Shown here: positions 60,142 to 64,000 of the stretch, piece by piece
How positions within the stretch are numbered: the stretch's first letter is position 1
How the letters are laid out: each line of letters starts with the position of its first letter
From: Drechslerella dactyloides
Taxonomy: Eukaryota; Ascomycota; Orbiliomycetes; Orbiliales; Orbiliaceae
Reading direction: 5' to 3'
Length of the DNA: 64,000 bases
Assembly: GCA_020064725.1 (NCBI GenBank)
Contig: JAGTWJ010000019.1
Location: 2,852,001-2,916,000, forward strand
Notes under the pieces: generated by a model
Databases searched by the model: none
Seen by the model: only the letters and a program-made list of their open reading frames with translations
Told to the model about the DNA's origin: nothing
Position numbers and translations under genes: made by a program

Positions 60142-61540
60142 TTACCCAAATGTCAGTTTTATGCTCTTCACATAATACTCCTCAAAGTTTTTACGCGTCG
60201 TCTCTTCCTGTCCAATAGGCACACCGGTCCACGACAGTCGAAGCTTGGTAGAGTCCTGTCCCTGGTCAAATGCCATTGACATTGTCGAAAAGTGGCCTGA
60301 GATATTCAAAAATCGGTCAGTCCCTGCAGAGCTATTTCCACCTCAAACGATACGTGCCGTAATTCTCATCGTCATCTCGGGGCTCTCATTGGGCAACTCT
60401 GGTGTCGCAACCTACCCGTGGGCCAGCTCGACAACCTCCATTTTTGTTCAATTTGTTGTGGTGGGGTCAGCGTCACGAATTCGCCTTCAACATTCCCACC
60501 AAAGAGCCTATATCTGCCGCCTTGTTTCGGTTCAAACAATTGAGGAGAGCTACGCGTGAATGCTGCCACCATCTGCGGGTCAACAAACGTTTGATACAGC
60601 TGTTCCGCCGACGTTTGGAATTCAAAGCTATCGTTAATGTCCGTGGTGTTGACGACTGACTTGTCGTGGTGTGAGGCGGCGTTCCCCGTTGCGATGTCCG
60701 TAGCAGCAAGCCCTGGATGCTGCGATGATGATGATGCCGAGCTACTCGCTCCTGCAAAGGTCCTGTACTTGGGGTCGTTTTCCTTGGTATGCTGAATGTC
60801 TTTGCCATGCTGGTCCATCAGAGCGGGTGCAAATTCGGAAAGCTTAGATCGTAGCTGTGGGGTGACGCTTGAGCGCACGAGATCTCTGACAGGCTGTTTC
60901 TCCTTTGAGTCGGCATAATTGGCAATATCGAACTGGATACACCCGTCAGTCGTCTCAACTCCCTTCCAAGTCGATTCGGTCCCCGCATCACCCCGCCGAT
61001 GTCCGGCCGTAAGCAGCAGACGAGGAGGGAAAGGGCCAGGACGTACAACATATTCGTCGGGCTCCGTGTCATGTGCTACCTCCGGTATTGTGATGGTTCC
61101 AGACACGCTCTCTTCAGATGCGGTCTGGCCTGAATTGTGGTTTCCAGAGTCCGGTCAGTCCACGGCAACATGGCAGCTGCGTGGTTCGGGCCGGGATCCT
61201 CTTACCCTTGAATTCCAGCTGGATCTTCACATCAAATAGTGTGATAACCTTGCCTTTGCGCTGGCTGACGTCGACATCGCCTTCGACGCTTAAGACCTTT
61301 ACGATCTCCACCGTGTTTCCTTCCGGGTCTGCGGCAGAGACGCCCACGAGGCTCTGTTCGAGATAGTCCTTCGCCCAAGCAGAAGCGTCTTTGTTCACCC
61401 AGTGCCCTGGGGACCCCAGAAAGAATCATCAGTCGCTTGATCGGGTGATTCTATGGTGGCAGGACCACACAGCATCAAGTCTGTGCATGAAATCATGGAG
61501 AGGCCGGGGACCTACAGTTATTTGGGTTGTGGAGCACCAT
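60142..61540 (-). CDS. aha1: Hsp90 co-chaperone Aha1
   Basis: Five exons (61540-61516, 61406-61206, 61129-61047, 60932-60416, 60296-60142) encode 326 residues. Aha1 stimulates the Hsp90 ATPase in the cytosol. The N-terminal domain (about residues 1-155) begins with MVLHNPNNWHWVNKDASAWA, containing the conserved NxNNWHW motif; the motif is created by splicing a 25-nt first exon. The C-terminal AHSA1/START-like domain (about 205-326) shows SAEQLYQTFVDPQMVAAFTR, GGRYRLFGGNVEGEFVTL and HFSTMSMAFDQGQDSTKLRL. A Ser-rich linker (SSSASSSSQ) separates the domains. Four introns of 76-119 bp are longer than most in the window. Confidence 0.93.
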
Positions 61541-62019
61541 TTTCGAATCGTGAGATGCAGCCAGATCGAAACAGCTTCTGGGTTAAGCGTAGCTATAGAG
61601 TCTTTGATTGTGGTTGAGCAATTGTGTCGAGCGATGGGAATGGTGGGTGGAAGCTGCTGAGGGAGCACCTTTTTAAGTAGAAAAGCTCTCAACCTCGAAC
61701 GGTTTGGAAAATGCCAGAAGTCAACCACCACCTCCATCCAACCTTCCGCGATGGCTATGACGCCGACGCCCACGCCAACACCGATACAAGCGCCAGCGCC
61801 GCCGCAGGCACCAGAATTAGCACAGACGCAACTCGTATAGCCGCCAGCGGGAAACTTGAATTGCCTGCGATTCTTGTATCGCACCGGCGGGTGGACAGGG
61901 ATTTTTCGAGCCGCATTCGCCTTCCTTCATCCTTCTAATCCAGGCTCCGGTTCCTCTGGAGCGAGCCCTCTGACGGCGGCTCCATCGCGATCGATATATC
62001 GTCCAGGACGCCTGACAAC
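61541..62019. promoter_or_regulatory. Divergent promoter region, aha1 / uds1
   Basis: About 0.48 kb between divergent start codons, assuming the uds1 start at 62020. No specific motif was recognised. Confidence 0.4.
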
Positions 62020-64000
62020 ATGCCCGTTACACGAGATGGACACGGAGAAGACAAGAACTTTGAATCATCTCGGTAGTGATAGTTATACCTCCATCAGGAC
62101 GGACGATCCAGCATACGTACCTGGCGCGGTCGCTTCGATATTTTACCCATCCATCTCTTCATGCTCAAGCCGACAGGCAGCCAAACCGAATCTTTTGCGA
62201 GAGGCGGCGTCCTGGACCCGTCTCTGATTCGCCTACCTCGGTCTGACATGGCAACCCCAAACCCCTCGAACGCGGCCCCGAACTTTGACGATAACAATAT
62301 CGCATGGCATTTGTTAGTGGAGACTGCAATATTCGACTCTACTAGCTACGATCTCCTATCACATGAGGAACTCGATCAGCTCAAGAAGGAGCGGCCTGTC
62401 CTTGTGGGACGAATCGATGCGCTCAAACGCAAGCTACTCCTGGAGACGAAAGTTCGGGATGCCGCTCGATCACTCTCCCGCCTTCAGTCCCCAGCACACA
62501 ATGAGACGCCCCAATCCTTATCTAACTTGTCTTTCCCCGGAGGCTCCAGCGAAAACCCAGACCCTGCGACACAGGCTAATGCTGAGCTCAATGCTTCAGT
62601 TGCAAGATGCGAGGAGATAAATGCCGACATCTATAGCTTGGATTCACGCTTGCGGGATGTTCAACTCCGTCTACTCCGTCACACAGCCGGAGTCCTCGCA
62701 GCTACACACCATAATAACAAACTTCGCTATCGAAACTCCGGCGATGGAGCTGTTCCTGCGTCGTCCTATCACATATTTGCTAGTAAACTCGTTCAACCGC
62801 CACTCAAGCCCCCAGCCCCCGAGGACTTTGATCACCGCAGTCTCTATCACCCATCCAACAGTTTTGATGAACATCAAATGGCAAAATCCGAGACAGGGCG
62901 CAGATTGCCACATGCTTCGCCTGCTTCAAATCCTGAGTTATATTCAACAGAATCCATCGGCGACGTTACCAAGACGCAGGATTTATCCTTGTCCGCCAAT
63001 GGCCGCCTCATAGGTCAGTCAGGGACTAGAGAGGTTCGGAATTTAGCCTCGACAGAGGCCAAATTGGTCAATCTAAATACAATGGTGGAAGGGATGTTGT
63101 TAGACCTTGAACCTACTCTCGTGACTTTGACTACAGACAACAGCGTAAAGACACTCGACTCCAGCCGGAAAATCTCCGGGCAGAGAGGCATTGACTCGTT
63201 GGAAAACGGGCTTGCGAGACTACAGACCATCGTGCTGGGCGCCCGAAACAATATCCGTGCTACGCCAGTGGACACAAAACCAATTGAGGAATCCCTAGCA
63301 CCGATATGGGGCATTGTTCTCGATTACGAAGCCGGGATACCCGAGAATAATATGGAGCGAGACTTCCAGCTGATGGATTCAGCAGTTGGGGACAACGGCG
63401 GCGGATTGGATACCGGCACGAAGGTCGAAGGGAGGGGTATAGAACATCTTGAAGCTAGAATCCGATTAATGACACAGCGTGCACTACAGCTCACAAGGGA
63501 GCAAGCAAGTTTACGCGAACAGCTATCTCAAGTGTCTCTCCAAAAGCAGCTTGAAATGCAAAAGAACGAAGACGCCAAAACGAGCCACGAGCAGCAAATT
63601 TTGGGACTGACGAACTCGCTCTCAAACACTCTGAACGAATTATCTCAAGTCTCGTCACATCAGGATGTAAATGTCTTGAAGCAAGAGGTCAGCAAACTTA
63701 AGATAGAGCTGACCGAGAAGGACAGGCTTTACAATGCACAACTGGGAGAATTGCAAGCTGAGTTCGATGCTCAACAAGCCGGATTGGAAGAACGCTCCAA
63801 TGCTGCGATCGGAGCGGCTCGAGATCAAGAGCGCGCTCTTGCAGAAGCATTGCGTTCAAAGGAGGAGGAGCTTGATCGAGCCACCGAGGCCCTAGAACAC
63901 CATCTCATAGAAGCAAAGGATTCAGAGAAAAAATACGGGATTCAGCAGGAGATGATTGACTCTTTACGCGACGAGATCAACAAGAGCCAAGCAGACATGT
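62020..64000 (+). CDS. Uds1 (up-regulated during septation) coiled-coil protein, 5' part
   Basis: The gene runs off the right edge. The frame is open from about 62081 to 64000. A 108-bp intron (62073-62180, donor GTAGTG, acceptor GGCAG) would join it to a short first exon starting at ATG 62020; an ATG at 62248 is the conservative start. The Uds1 domain follows at once: DDNNIAWHLLVETAIFDSTS, LLSHEELDQLKKERPVLVGR, IDALKRKLLLETKVRDAARS. It is found in fungal proteins linked to septation or hyphal growth. Further on come EINADIYSLDSRLRDVQLRL, a region of mixed composition, and from about 63450 a long heptad-rich coiled coil that continues past the window end. The missing 3' part is probably large. 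The domain call is strong; the N-terminus and first exon are uncertain. Confidence 0.8.

Noticed and set aside
1..64000. Transposons, viral sequences, CRISPR or bacterial-type operons
   Set aside because: No transposase, integrase, reverse-transcriptase or capsid motif, no terminal repeats, and gene structure is eukaryotic throughout.

Overview
The window is nuclear DNA from a filamentous ascomycete (Pezizomycotina). Nearly every gene is cut by short spliceosomal introns (44-131 bp) with GTATGT/GTAAGT-like donors, CTAAC/CTGAC-like branch points and YAG acceptors. The families are typical of this group: a Cnn_1N spindle-pole protein, an Uds1 septation protein, a DUF3429 mitochondrial protein and an Aspergillus-type Cdc4. 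The order is not certain; the Cdc4 N-terminus reminds me of Eurotiomycetes, but that is a weak inference. I found no transposon, tRNA, rRNA or viral sequence. Gene models were built by hand from frame continuity, splice signals and family motifs; most spliced models close to an exact multiple of three.

Layout. 0.6-5.7 kb: a riboflavin-pathway-type deaminase (+), a Cnn_1N microtubule-organising-centre protein (-) and the checkpoint protein Mad1 (-). 5.7-13.7 kb: about 8 kb without a supportable gene, ending at a four-finger C2H2 transcription factor (+, 13.7-15.2 kb). 16.0-27.3 kb: one giant 25-exon gene for the lipid-transfer protein Vps13 (-). 28.4-33.2 kb: a DUF3429 mitochondrial membrane protein (+) and a short Utp14 (+). 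33.6-42.6 kb: three minus-strand genes, the XMAP215/TOG protein (AlpA/Stu2 type), 2-oxoglutarate dehydrogenase E1, and a Myb/SANT protein. 44.2-50.2 kb: an ING/Pho23-type PHD protein (+) converging on the F-box/WD40 protein Cdc4 (-). 51.7-55.1 kb: an unrecognised disordered protein (-), the sterol 3-keto reductase Erg27 (+) and the tRNA thiolase Ncs6 (-). 56.5-64 kb: the ATP-synthase assembly factor Fmc1 (+), a Pho85-type cyclin (-), the Hsp90 co-chaperone Aha1 (-), and the 5' part of an Uds1 gene running off the right edge (+).

The genes are independent housekeeping or regulatory loci, not a pathway cluster. There is nonetheless a noticeable share of cell-division and cytoskeleton genes: Cnn_1N protein, Mad1, TOG protein, Cdc4, cyclin and Uds1. 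The most unusual observations are three GC-AG introns (two in vps13, one in the TOG gene), a perfect 10-bp palindrome TACCTAGGTA present three times near gene 5' ends, the long gene-free region before the zinc-finger gene, and a Utp14 that appears to lack the usual N-terminal third.
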